Origin: Streptomyces chartreusis NRRL 3882
GTDB taxonomy: Bacteria; Actinomycetota; Actinomycetes; Streptomycetales; Streptomycetaceae
Assembly: GCF_900236475.1 (NCBI RefSeq)
Contig: NZ_LT963352.1
Span: forward strand, 5,378,001 to 5,442,000
Reading direction: 5' to 3'
Length of the DNA: 64,000 bases
Positions within the stretch are counted from its first letter, which is position 1. Each line of letters opens with the position of its first letter. Position numbers and translations under genes: made by a program. This document shows positions 1 through 7,609 of this stretch, piece after piece. Below the pieces are notes generated by a model, which was not told the origin of the DNA, ran no database searches, and saw nothing but the letters and a program-made list of their open reading frames with translations.

Positions 1-2043
1 ACCGCCCTGTCCAACTCCTTCGGCCCGACCACCCTCGCGAAGCTGGGGGAGCTCTACGGCAAGCTCGACGAGTCGACCATCCCGTCGGCCAATTTCTGCC
101 GCATCATCCAGTCCGCCCTGTACTGCAAGGGCTACGACGGCGGCGACATCGACGGCAAGTACAACGACCGGGTCAAGGACGCGGTCGTGAAGCTCAACCA
201 GAACATGGGCGTCTCCGGCACCTACCCGGGCAGCTCCCTGTGGCCGAAGGTGGTCAAGGGCCTGTTCAACATGGACGCCTACGTCACCGTCAACAACGGT
301 TCGGACACCATCCGTTCCATCCAGCAGTGGCTGAACGGCAAGTACATCCTGCGCAAGGACTTCTACATCATCCCCTGCGACGGCCACCACTCCCGCGACG
401 TCGCCAAGTCGATGCTGTTCGCGATCCAGTACGAGCTGGGCATGGCGGACGGTGTCGCCAACGGCGTCTTCGGGCCCGGCACGCAGTCCGGTCTGAAGTC
501 CCACACCGTCTCGCTCGGCACCACCGGCGTCTGGGCGCAGCTGTTCACCGCGGCCATGATCCTGAACAAGCGGAACGTCCCCTTCGGCAGCTTCACCGCC
601 ACCGTGCAGTCCGGCGTGGAGACCTTCCAGTCCTTCAGCAAGCTGCCGGTCACCGGCAAGGGCGACTTCCAGACCTGGGCCTCGCTGCTGGTCTCCTACG
701 GCGACCAGTCCCGCAAGGGCACGGCCTGCGACGGCGTCACCAAGATCACGCCCGCGCGGGCACAGGCCCTGAAGAACGCCGGCTACAAGTACATCGGCCG
801 CTACCTCTTCAACCCCTCCACCACGGACCTGCCGGAGAAGCAGATCCAGCCGGGCGAGCTGGCCACCATCAAGGAATACGGGCTCAGCTGTTTCCCGATC
901 TTCCAGACCTGGAGCCGGTCCGCGGACTACTTCAGCTACAACCAGGGCACCGCCGACGCGTTCCGCGCGATCGAGTGGGCCGAGTACCACGGCTTCAAGC
1001 CCGGCACCATCATCTACTTCGCGGTCGACTACGACGCGATGGACGGCGAGGTCACGGACTACGTCATCCCGCACTTCCGCGGGATCATGCGCACGATCGG
1101 CGAGAACTCCGGCTACGGCATCGGCGTCTACGGCCCGCGCAACGTCTGCCAGCGCGTCGCCGACGCCGGCTACGCGGCGACGAGCTTCGTCTCCGACATG
1201 TCCAGCGGCTTCTCCGGCAACCTCGGCTATCCGCTGCCCACCAACTGGGCGTTCGACCAGATCTCCACGATCAAGGTCGGCTCGGGCGACGGTCTGATCG
1301 AGATCGACAACAACATCGTGTCCGGGCGGGACTTCGGCCAGAGCGACTTCAACCCGGGTGCCGAGCTCGGCGGGCTGGACACGGACCTCGACAAGGCGGC
1401 CTATCGCGACCTCCTGCTCAAGGACGTGCAGACGTACTTGAACTCGATCGGCGTGCCGGAGACCGGCGGCGAGGGCTGGGAGCCCGACGACGACTGGGCG
1501 ACGCTCGGTGGCATCTCCACCACCAAGGCCGTCGACCTGGTGCTCAGCGCGGACTGGCTGTTCACCTCGCTGGCGCGGCAGCTCAGGCTCCGCAAGGCCC
1601 TCATCCAGGCGCCGGTGCTGTGGGAGCTGCGCAAGCTCAACCCCTTGGACATGGCCGCCGTGGAGGCCGTCAAGGCGGGGCTGGACGACGACTGCAGCAC
1701 CGGCTGGGGGCAGATCCACGCCTGGGTGACCATCGACGCCCGCAACTACTGCCGGGAGCAGGGCATCATCAACGGCGCGCCGCTCACCGACGCCGACATC
1801 CCGACGGTCTGGAAGCAGCTCACCGACGACGAGACGTACAACATCCGCTCGGTCGCTTACCTGACCATCTACAACGCCTACCAGCTCGGCGCACCCCGAC
1901 CGAACCTCACGACCAGCCTGTCCCAGACCCAGGCGCTGCTGGCCCGGTACAACGGCACCGGCGACGACGCCGCGAAGTACGGCCGTGAGCTGATCGGCCT
2001 GTACAACGTGCTGGAGAACTACAACATGCTGTCGCGCGGCTAG
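1..2043 (+). CDS. Peptidoglycan-binding / DUF1906 glycoside-hydrolase-like secreted protein (5' truncated)
   Basis: The frame is open from the first base of the window, so the start lies upstream and at least 680 residues are visible. The first ~235 residues look like tandem helical peptidoglycan-binding units (for example SALYCKGYDGGDIDGKYNDR, then NGVFGPGTQSGL). About residues 240-455 match the DUF1906 (Rv2525c-like) TIM-barrel family, with the acidic strand FAVDYDA and a GYGIGVYGP strand. The last ~220 residues are helical with VLWELRKLNP, STGWGQI and LLARYNGTG, which resemble lysozyme/transglycosylase-fold signatures; this is my inference. It is followed closely by a small membrane protein and a Tat-exported protein. 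A role in binding or cleaving cell wall is likely; enzymatic activity is unproven. Confidence 0.8.
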   Translation, partial: TALSNSFGPTTLAKLGELYGKLDESTIPSANFCRIIQSALYCKGYDGGDIDGKYNDRVKDAVVKLNQNMGVSGTYPGSSLWPKVVKGLFNMDAYVTVNNGSDTIRSIQQWLNGKYILRKDFYIIPCDGHHSRDVAKSMLFAIQYELGMADGVANGVFGPGTQSGLKSHTVSLGTTGVWAQLFTAAMILNKRNVPFGSFTATVQSGVETFQSFSKLPVTGKGDFQTWASLLVSYGDQSRKGTACDGVTKITPARAQALKNAGYKYIGRYLFNPSTTDLPEKQIQPGELATIKEYGLSCFPIFQTWSRSADYFSYNQGTADAFRAIEWAEYHGFKPGTIIYFAVDYDAMDGEVTDYVIPHFRGIMRTIGENSGYGIGVYGPRNVCQRVADAGYAATSFVSDMSSGFSGNLGYPLPTNWAFDQISTIKVGSGDGLIEIDNNIVSGRDFGQSDFNPGAELGGLDTDLDKAAYRDLLLKDVQTYLNSIGVPETGGEGWEPDDDWATLGGISTTKAVDLVLSADWLFTSLARQLRLRKALIQAPVLWELRKLNPLDMAAVEAVKAGLDDDCSTGWGQIHAWVTIDARNYCREQGIINGAPLTDADIPTVWKQLTDDETYNIRSVAYLTIYNAYQLGAPRPNLTTSLSQTQALLARYNGTGDDAAKYGRELIGLYNVLENYNMLSRG

Positions 2044-2052
2044 AGAGACCGG

Positions 2053-2406
2053 ATGAAGACGAGCACCGAACACTCACGGCTCCCGCTGATCCTCCCCCTG
2101 GCCGTCAACGTCGTCCTGGGGATCCCAGCCGTGGTTCCGGCGTTCCTGCTGTGGTACTTCGCGTCGAACTGGCCCCTTGCCGACCTGGGCTGGACCGAGC
2201 GCGAGCCCACCGAGAACGACGGCATGCTGCCCTGGTTCATGGTCGCCACACCGATCCTCACCCTGTTCGGTCTCGTCTGGTGGCTGGCCAACCGTCCTCT
2301 CCGGCGCAGGACGGCGCTGTCACCCCGCGCGTACTGGCTACTGAGCGCTGCGGCCACCGCACTGCCCACGCTCACTCTCATCATCATCAGCTTGGGAAGG
2401 AACTGA
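2053..2406 (+). CDS. Small integral membrane protein, unknown function
   Basis: This 117-residue protein starts 10 bases after the stop of the preceding gene and ends 5 bases before the next one, so the three are probably co-transcribed. Three hydrophobic segments are visible: residues ~10-35 (LILPLAVNVVLGIPAVVPAF), ~60-78 (MVATPILTLFGLVWWLA) and ~93-113 near the C terminus. No catalytic motif or family signature was recognised. Position suggests a membrane partner for the cell-wall-directed proteins on either side, but that is inference only. Confidence 0.7.
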   Translation: MKTSTEHSRLPLILPLAVNVVLGIPAVVPAFLLWYFASNWPLADLGWTEREPTENDGMLPWFMVATPILTLFGLVWWLANRPLRRRTALSPRAYWLLSAAATALPTLTLIIISLGRN

Positions 2407-2410
2407 GGAC

Positions 2411-3118
2411 GTGACCGACAACACGCGCAGCATGAGCGGCATATCGAGACGGGTCGTGGTGAAGGGGGCCGGTGTGCTCGCTGTCGCTGCCGCCGCCGGC
2501 TCCTTCGCATCGCCAGCGGCCGCGGCCGCCCCCGCCGCTCCTCCCGGTGCCCGGAAGAAGGCCCCCACCTCCGCCAACGGCTGGACCGTGGAGGAGCAGG
2601 CCAACCACGTCTCCACCGTCTGGACGCGCCCCGTCTCGGGCACCGGCCTCGAGGTCGACATCCGGATCGGCGACGTGGAGGCGATCCTGCTGCACGTCGT
2701 GCGGCGCTACCACTACGAGGTCGAGCAGCTGCCCCGCGTGGACCTCGCGGGCTGGCAGCGGATCGACGGCCTGAAGAAGGACGCGCCGGAGTCCAACCTC
2801 GCCTCGGGCACCGCGGTGCGGATCCGCCCGGGCGCGGGCGCGAGCGGCAGCCTCTTCCCGCTCCAGGTCCTGACGGTACGCGACATCCTCGCCGACTGCG
2901 AGGGCGTGGTGCGCTGGGGCGGCGACGACAGCCCGGTGGACGAGTCGCTGTTCTACATCGACCGCGGCCCGGACGACGCGTCGGTCCAAGAGCTCGCCGA
3001 CCGGCTGCGGCGGGCCGAGGCAACGCCCGGCGAGGGCGCCGGCGTGACGGTGGACGTGCTGGCCCCGTCCCGGCGCGACCGCGCGAAGCGGCTGGTGAAG
3101 GAGCAGCGGGCGAACTGA
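2411..3118 (+). CDS. Tat-exported M15-peptidase-like protein lacking metal ligands
   Basis: The 235-residue product starts at a GTG preceded by a GAGGAC ribosome site. Residues 11-18 read SRRVVVKG, a twin-arginine motif, followed by an Ala-rich hydrophobic stretch and an AAAA cleavage region near residue 40, so it should be exported folded. The C-terminal part (SNLASGTAVRI, then VRDILADCEGVVRWGGD and ESLFYID) resembles the VanY/M15 D-Ala-D-Ala carboxypeptidase fold. Active members carry His and Asp in SxHxxGxAxD and a His in the HFxI strand; here these positions are Leu, Arg and Leu. I infer a peptidoglycan-binding pseudoenzyme or a diverged function. It is the last gene of the first rightward cluster and is followed by a strong hairpin. 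Confidence 0.6.
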   Translation: MTDNTRSMSGISRRVVVKGAGVLAVAAAAGSFASPAAAAAPAAPPGARKKAPTSANGWTVEEQANHVSTVWTRPVSGTGLEVDIRIGDVEAILLHVVRRYHYEVEQLPRVDLAGWQRIDGLKKDAPESNLASGTAVRIRPGAGASGSLFPLQVLTVRDILADCEGVVRWGGDDSPVDESLFYIDRGPDDASVQELADRLRRAEATPGEGAGVTVDVLAPSRRDRAKRLVKEQRAN

Positions 3119-3148
3119 GGCCGGCAAAGGCCCGTAGAAGACGCGCCC

Positions 3149-3174
3149 GGGGGCGGACCTTTCGGTCCGCCCCC
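3149..3174. terminator. Bidirectional terminator hairpin
   Basis: A perfect 11-bp inverted repeat (GGGGGCGGACC / GGTCCGCCCCC) with a TTTC loop lies between the convergent ends of the M15-like gene (stop at 3118) and the sigma-factor gene (stop at 3214). It can serve both strands. There is no long T tract, as is usual in Streptomyces. Confidence 0.8.
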
Positions 3175-3213
3175 GAAGACGGCGTCACCCGGTACGGCGT
3201 GGTGCGGTGAGGA

Positions 3214-4128
3214 TCACTCCTCGACGGTCAGCCCCTTGCGCAGCCGTACCAGCGTGCGCGACAGCAGCCGCGAGACGTGCATCTGCGAGATGCCCAGTTC
3301 CTCGCCGATCTCGGACTGGGTCATGCCCGCGACGAAGCGCAGCGACAGGATCTTCCGGTCGCGCGGCGGAAGTTCGGCGATCAGCGGCTTCAACGACTCG
3401 ACGTACTCGATGCCTTCGAGCCCGTGGTCCTCGTAGCCGATGCGGTCCGCGAGCGCGCCCTCGGAGTCGTCCTCCTCCGGCTGGGCGTCCAGCGAGGAGG
3501 CGGTGTAGGCGTTCGACGCGGCCATGCCCTCGACGACCTCGTCGTTGGAGATGCCGAGGCGCTCGGCCAGTTCGGTCACCGTCGGGGCGCGGTCCAGCTT
3601 CTGGGCCAGCTCGTCACCGGCCTTGGCCAGGTCGAGCCGCAGCTCCTGGAGCCGCCGCGGAACGCGCACGGACCACGAGGTGTCGCGGAAGAAGCGCTTG
3701 ATCTCGCCGACGATGGTCGGCATCGCGAACGTGGGGAACTCGACACCCCGAGCGAGCTCGAAGCGGTCGATCGCCTTGATCAGGCCGATGGTGCCGACCT
3801 GGATGATGTCCTCCATCGGCTCGCTGCGGGAGCGGAACCGGGAGGCGGCGAACTTGACCAGCGCGAGGTTCAGTTCGACGAGTGTGTTGCGGACGTACGA
3901 GTACTCGTGGGTGCCTTCCTCCAGCGACTCCAGGCGCTCGAAGAGGGTCTTGGACAGGGCCCGTGCGTCGACCGCGTCGACTTCCTCGTACGGGGGGATG
4001 TCCGGAAGTCCGGCGAGAAGGTCGTCCTGTGTGACGAGCATCTCGTCCTGCTCGATGGGATCCAGATGTTTCGGAGGGGGTGTCGACGTCGCTTTCTGGG
4101 TACGCGATGCGTCGAGCCGGGGTGACAT
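3214..4128 (-). CDS. RNA polymerase sigma factor, SigB/SigF family
   Basis: Stress/sporulation-type sigma-70 factor. Region 2 is seen in SEPMEDIIQVGTIGLIKAID and FPTFAMPTIVGEIKRFFRD, region 3 in PTVTELAERLGIS, and region 4 in LPPRDRKILSLRF with the helix-turn-helix TQSEIGEELGISQMHVSR. I chose the ATG at 4128 (304 residues) because GGAGG lies 5 bases upstream; the frame stays open to an ATG at 4152. It is transcribed divergently from a STAS antagonist gene and a RsbW/SpoIIAB-like gene, so it is very likely regulated by partner switching. From memory the neighbourhood resembles that of S. coelicolor sigI (SCO3068), but I could not compare sequences. Confidence 0.92.
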   Translation of the reverse strand: MSPRLDASRTQKATSTPPPKHLDPIEQDEMLVTQDDLLAGLPDIPPYEEVDAVDARALSKTLFERLESLEEGTHEYSYVRNTLVELNLALVKFAASRFRSRSEPMEDIIQVGTIGLIKAIDRFELARGVEFPTFAMPTIVGEIKRFFRDTSWSVRVPRRLQELRLDLAKAGDELAQKLDRAPTVTELAERLGISNDEVVEGMAASNAYTASSLDAQPEEDDSEGALADRIGYEDHGLEGIEYVESLKPLIAELPPRDRKILSLRFVAGMTQSEIGEELGISQMHVSRLLSRTLVRLRKGLTVEE

Positions 4129-4283
4129 GATGTCCTCCATCGTTCTCGGCATATGGCTGCCGGGGCCAGTACGTGCACTGCGGTGTGCGGCGCCTCCAAA
4201 GCCGGCCGTGTCGGGTACGTGTCCTTACTAGGCCTACCCGCTTTCCCGAGCCCACCGCAAGTGCGTTCTGTGGGCATATGTCC

Positions 4284-4307
4284 GTTTGTGTGTGGTTGTT
4301 CGGGTGT
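4284..4307 (+). promoter_or_regulatory. Candidate SigB-type promoter upstream of the STAS gene
   Basis: GTTT at 4284-4287 and GGGTGT at 4302-4307 are separated by exactly 14 bases. This fits the Streptomyces SigB-family consensus GNNT-N14-16-GGGTA(C/T), with one deviation. It lies 72 bases ahead of the STAS start codon and would make the anti-sigma antagonist dependent on a sigma factor of this family, a common autoregulatory design. Confidence 0.5.
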
Positions 4308-4378
4308 CGGAGCGTGGCGGGAAGGCGTAGTGTTCGAGGGCGTCAGCAGCAGTCACGACGTCGGGAGAGAGAGACGGC

Positions 4379-4756
4379 ATGGACCGCGGGACAGTCGGCA
4401 GCGCACAGTCTGGCCGGCTTCTGGTGGAGGTGCGGGAAGAGGGCTCTAACGCCGTCGTGACCCCGGCGGGTGAGCTGGATCACCACACCGCCGATCTGTT
4501 GCGTGAGCCACTCGAGGACTGCCTCGCCAAGGGATTCAAGCGCCTGGTCATCGACTGTGCGCGGCTGGAGTTCTGCGACTCCACGGGGCTGAACGTGCTC
4601 CTGGGGGCGCGGCTGAAGGCCGAGGCCGCTGGGGGTGGTGTGGCACTCGCCGGGATGCAGCCGGTGGTGGCACGCGTGTTCGAGATCACCGGCGCGGATG
4701 CGGTCTTCAGCGTCCATGACACGCTTGAGGCGGCCCTGGCCGACGAGTCGGGCTGA
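4379..4756 (+). CDS. STAS-domain anti-sigma factor antagonist
   Basis: The 125-residue protein is a single STAS domain of SpoIIAA/RsbV type. Residues ~25-60 hold VVTPAGELDHHTADLL. The phosphoacceptor loop CDSTGLNVLLGA places the regulatory Ser at residue 68. Unphosphorylated family members bind the anti-sigma kinase and release sigma; phosphorylation by the kinase switches them off. The start ATG follows GGGAGAGAGAGAC. Its likely partners are the divergent sigma factor and the ATP-binding protein 243 bases downstream. No PP2C phosphatase is encoded nearby, so dephosphorylation must come from elsewhere. Confidence 0.92.
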   Translation: MDRGTVGSAQSGRLLVEVREEGSNAVVTPAGELDHHTADLLREPLEDCLAKGFKRLVIDCARLEFCDSTGLNVLLGARLKAEAAGGGVALAGMQPVVARVFEITGADAVFSVHDTLEAALADESG

Positions 4757-4821
4757 CCGGCGGTGCGTGGACGCGCCGAGCCTCGGCCATCCCCCTGTGA
4801 CCGGTGCCGTGCCCCTGTCAC

Positions 4822-4847
4822 GCCTTTCGTGCCGAATACGGGGGTGT
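4822..4847 (+). promoter_or_regulatory. Candidate SigB-type promoter upstream of the anti-sigma gene
   Basis: GCCT at 4822-4825 and GGGTGT at 4842-4847 are spaced by 16 bases, within the GNNT-N14-16-GGGTA(C/T) pattern, in the 243-base gap ahead of the ATP-binding protein gene. The match is looser than the one at 4284-4307 but has the same -10 element, GGGTGT. Confidence 0.4.
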
Positions 4848-4999
4848 TCCCCCGGTCCGCCCGGGCAGGAGACATCCTGAAACGGTCGGCCGCCAGGGCG
4901 GCGGGGGCGCCGCGAAACCGTCGTGCCCCGCACTGCGTGACTGACTGTGTAGTGAATTTTTTGAATCGTGAACTGGTGAATCGGTGAGGTGAAGCGCTG

Positions 5000-5557
5000 A
5001 TGAGCACCACCCGGCCCTACTCGCCGGGCGACCGCGGGCCGGAGCCCAGCGGCGCTTCCGGGGCGTCCGAGGGTGGAGTACCGGCGGGCGGTGCGTCCGG
5101 CGGCGAGGGCGGTGCCGCGCCGTCCGAAGGCACGGGACCGTCGGGGGGCCGGCAGGTGCGCCGGCTGAGCTTCGACGGGGCGAGCGGTGTCGTTCCGCTC
5201 GCCCGCGACTTCGCCCGCCAGGCGCTGTACGCGTGGGGCTGGCTGCCGGCCGCCTCCGCGGACCAGCGGGCCGCCGCCGAGGACGTGCTGCTCGTCGTCT
5301 CCGAGCTGGTCACCAACGCCTGCCTGCACGCCGAGGGGCCGGACCAGCTGTGGATCACCTGTGACAACAAGGTGATCCGCATCGAGGTCGCCGACCGGGG
5401 CACCGGCCAGCCGTCGCCCCGCACCCCGCACCGGGCCGGCCGCCCGGGCGGCCACGGCATGTTCATCGTCCAGCGGCTGTGCCTGGACTGGGGCGTCGTC
5501 CGCACGCCGGGAGTCGCCGGCAAGACGGTGTGGGCCGAACTGGGGGCTCCTGCCTGA
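5000..5557 (+). CDS. ATP-binding anti-sigma factor / serine kinase (RsbW/SpoIIAB-like HATPase_c_2)
   Basis: The 185-residue product has a low-complexity Gly/Ser/Pro-rich N terminus (residues ~10-50) and then a GHKL ATPase domain. The N box SELVTNACLH has Glu102 and Asn106; the G1 box is VADRGTGQPSP with Asp132; the G2 region is GRPGGHGMFIV near residue 150. Such proteins bind and inhibit a SigB/F-type sigma factor and phosphorylate a STAS antagonist. The flanking STAS gene and divergent sigma gene are the obvious partners. The start ATG follows GGTGAGGTGAAG. The extra N-terminal tail is not part of the usual domain and is probably disordered. Confidence 0.9.
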   Translation: MSTTRPYSPGDRGPEPSGASGASEGGVPAGGASGGEGGAAPSEGTGPSGGRQVRRLSFDGASGVVPLARDFARQALYAWGWLPAASADQRAAAEDVLLVVSELVTNACLHAEGPDQLWITCDNKVIRIEVADRGTGQPSPRTPHRAGRPGGHGMFIVQRLCLDWGVVRTPGVAGKTVWAELGAPA

Positions 5558-5697
5558 TCCCGGGGCGCGCGGCCGTCCGGGTGACGGGCGAGCGGGCAGT
5601 TCGCCGGCGGCGCTTGGCTGCCCGGCTGCTCGCTGCCTGGCTGCCGGGCCGCGCCCACGGAACCTCCGCCGCACATCACCCCGCCCGTCACTCACCA

Positions 5698-5725
5698 CAC
5701 GCCGGATCGCCACGGATCCGGCGTG
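5698..5725. terminator. Terminator hairpin after the anti-sigma gene
   Basis: An 11-bp perfect inverted repeat (CACGCCGGATC / GATCCGGCGTG) with a 6-base loop is followed on the + strand by a pyrimidine-rich stretch (TGTGTCTTCCTTCC). It separates the anti-sigma gene from the next rightward gene. Confidence 0.7.
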
Positions 5726-5811
5726 CACTGTGTCTTCCTTCCTCAACGCCCCGGGCGTACCTTGACGGCCCGATCTGATACGCCGTCAGGAACAGGAAGG
5801 GGAGCGGCTCC

Positions 5812-6513
5812 GTGTCGTACCGGAATCGAACCGCCGCGCTCGCGTCCGCCGCGGCCCTGGCCGGCTCGGCGGTGTTGCTGGCCGCCCCCACGGCCCGGGC
5901 CGAGGTCGTCGACGTCAACTACCAGTGCAAGACGCCGATCGGCGACAAGAGCGCCGTCTCGCCCATCGACATCAAGGGTGTCAGGAGCGGCGGCGGCTAC
6001 CGGATCACCATGTCGTGGCAGAAGGGCGTCTCCTCCAGCCCGGTCGAACTGGGCAAGGGCGCGATGACCCCGAGCGCCACGATCGCACTGGGCGGCGCGG
6101 ACAGCGGCACCCTGACGGTGACCGGCCCCGCCAACGACGCCGCGATCCCCGCCAACACGCCGATCAAGATCAACGACCTGAGCGGTACGTACACGCCGAA
6201 GAAGAGCGGCGAGGTCACCTTCACGGCCGGCGTGCTCACCATCAAGGCGCTCGGCACGACGACCACGTGCACGCCGACGAACGACCCGGGCCCGTCCCTG
6301 ACCCTCGACGTCACGGTCGCGAGCGGCGGCGGCGCCACCGGCTCCACCCAGGGCGGCGGCTCCGGCTCGGGGGCCGGCGACGAGCTCCCGCAGACCGGCC
6401 CGGAGGACTCGGCGGTCGCCCTCGGCACCCTCGGCGGCACGGTCCTGCTCGCCGGCGCGGCGGGCGCCCTGTGGCTGACACGACGTCACCAGAGGGTCCG
6501 CGTACGCCACTGA
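5812..6513 (+). CDS. Secreted LPXTG-anchored surface protein
   Basis: The 233-residue product starts at GTG after GGAAGGGGAGCGG. It has a Sec signal peptide (residues 1-30, ending PTARA-EV), a beta-rich extracellular region with two Cys (residues ~39 and ~152) and a Gly/Ser linker. It ends with a sortase-type sorting signal: LPQTG at residue ~192, a hydrophobic segment (GGTVLLAGAAGALWL) and the basic tail RRHQRVRVRH. It should be covalently linked to peptidoglycan. The family of the extracellular region was not recognised. It is followed after 31 bases by another secreted membrane protein, probably in the same operon. LPXTG differs from the LAXTG signal typical of Streptomyces class E sortase substrates. 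Confidence 0.85.
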   Translation: MSYRNRTAALASAAALAGSAVLLAAPTARAEVVDVNYQCKTPIGDKSAVSPIDIKGVRSGGGYRITMSWQKGVSSSPVELGKGAMTPSATIALGGADSGTLTVTGPANDAAIPANTPIKINDLSGTYTPKKSGEVTFTAGVLTIKALGTTTTCTPTNDPGPSLTLDVTVASGGGATGSTQGGGSGSGAGDELPQTGPEDSAVALGTLGGTVLLAGAAGALWLTRRHQRVRVRH

Positions 6514-6544
6514 GCGCCCGCCCGTACGACCGCTGGAGCCGCCG

Positions 6545-7573
6545 ATGCCGTACGTCGCCCGTGTTCCGTACCTGTCACTGCCGCTCCTGCTGGTGCTCCT
6601 GCTGGGCCTGGCGGGCACCGGGCCCGCCGGGGCGGCGGACCGGCCCGGCATCGAGCTGTCCAGGGCCCAGGCCGGGACGGGCGGCTCGGTCACCGTCACC
6701 GGCAGCGGCTGGCGGCCGCGTGCCCTGCTGACGCTGCTGGTCTGCGGGCAGGCCGAGCCGGCCCGGGGCGTGACCGGCGGCACCAACTCCTGCGCCAACG
6801 CCGACGGCCGGGCCGTCACCACCGACGCCCAGGGGCGCTTCCGCCGCGAACTGCCGGTCGTCGAACCGCCCGTGCCGTGCCCCTGCGTGGTGCACGTGGC
6901 GACGGTGACCGGCGCCGGGGCCGAGGCCGACGCGGTCCTCCGGGTCGCCGGGCACGCGGTCGAGCCGCTGCCCGCGGACCGGGCCGGCGGGCGGCTGTCG
7001 CTGCTCGCGGACACCCGGCTACGGGGCTCCGGCGGGCTGCTGACCTGGTTCGGCTCGCCGCCCGCCCGGACGCTCGTGGTCACCGTCGGGAACGTCGGGA
7101 CGTCCCCCGTGAAGGACCCCGTCTTCCAGGTCGGCACCTCCCACGGCGTGTTCGCGCCCCAGTGGCAGGACCAGCGCTGGCGCGGCACGATCCGGCCCGG
7201 CGGGAAGGCGCGCATCGAACTCCCCGTGGAGCTCGCGGCCGGGGCGCACGGCGACTACACCGTGTCCCTGAAGTACGGCGGCAAGGTCCTCGCCGAACAC
7301 CCCTGGGGCGTGGGCCGCCCGTGGGGCGTGACCCTGTTCTGGGCCCTCGTCTGCCTGGTCGTCCCGGCTGCGCTGTTCCGCGCCGGCCTGGCCGTCGTGG
7401 ACCGCGCACGCCCCCGCCACCCGGTCCACGCGGCCCGCCCGCCCCGCCGCCGCCCGCGCCTGCCCGCCGCCCGCCGCCGCCCGCGCCTGCCCGCCGCCCG
7501 TCGGTCCCCGGCCCTGCCGTGGGTCTCCCCGGACGCCGAACCGCCGAGCTCGACGAGGACGCCACTTCCCTGA
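6545..7573 (+). CDS. Secreted, membrane-anchored protein with Arg/Pro-rich tail, unknown function
   Basis: The 342-residue product has a signal peptide (YLSLPLLLVLLLGLAGTGPAGA), an Ig-like extracellular region with four clustered Cys between residues ~60 and ~120, and a transmembrane helix near residue 265 (TLFWALVCLVVPAALF). The C-terminal cytosolic tail is basic and Pro-rich and contains a direct repeat of RPRLPAARR. The tail is encoded by a near-perfect 27-bp DNA tandem repeat at about 7450-7503. Another frame through the repeat would give a tail ending ELDEDATSL, so a slippage frameshift is possible. It lies directly before the integrase remnant, so its 3' end may mark the edge of an insertion. 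Confidence 0.7.
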   Translation: MPYVARVPYLSLPLLLVLLLGLAGTGPAGAADRPGIELSRAQAGTGGSVTVTGSGWRPRALLTLLVCGQAEPARGVTGGTNSCANADGRAVTTDAQGRFRRELPVVEPPVPCPCVVHVATVTGAGAEADAVLRVAGHAVEPLPADRAGGRLSLLADTRLRGSGGLLTWFGSPPARTLVVTVGNVGTSPVKDPVFQVGTSHGVFAPQWQDQRWRGTIRPGGKARIELPVELAAGAHGDYTVSLKYGGKVLAEHPWGVGRPWGVTLFWALVCLVVPAALFRAGLAVVDRARPRHPVHAARPPRRRPRLPAARRRPRLPAARRSPALPWVSPDAEPPSSTRTPLP

Positions 7574-7609
7574 TGATCAAGCGAGTTCAAGCGTCAGGGG
7601 AGGCGTTGG

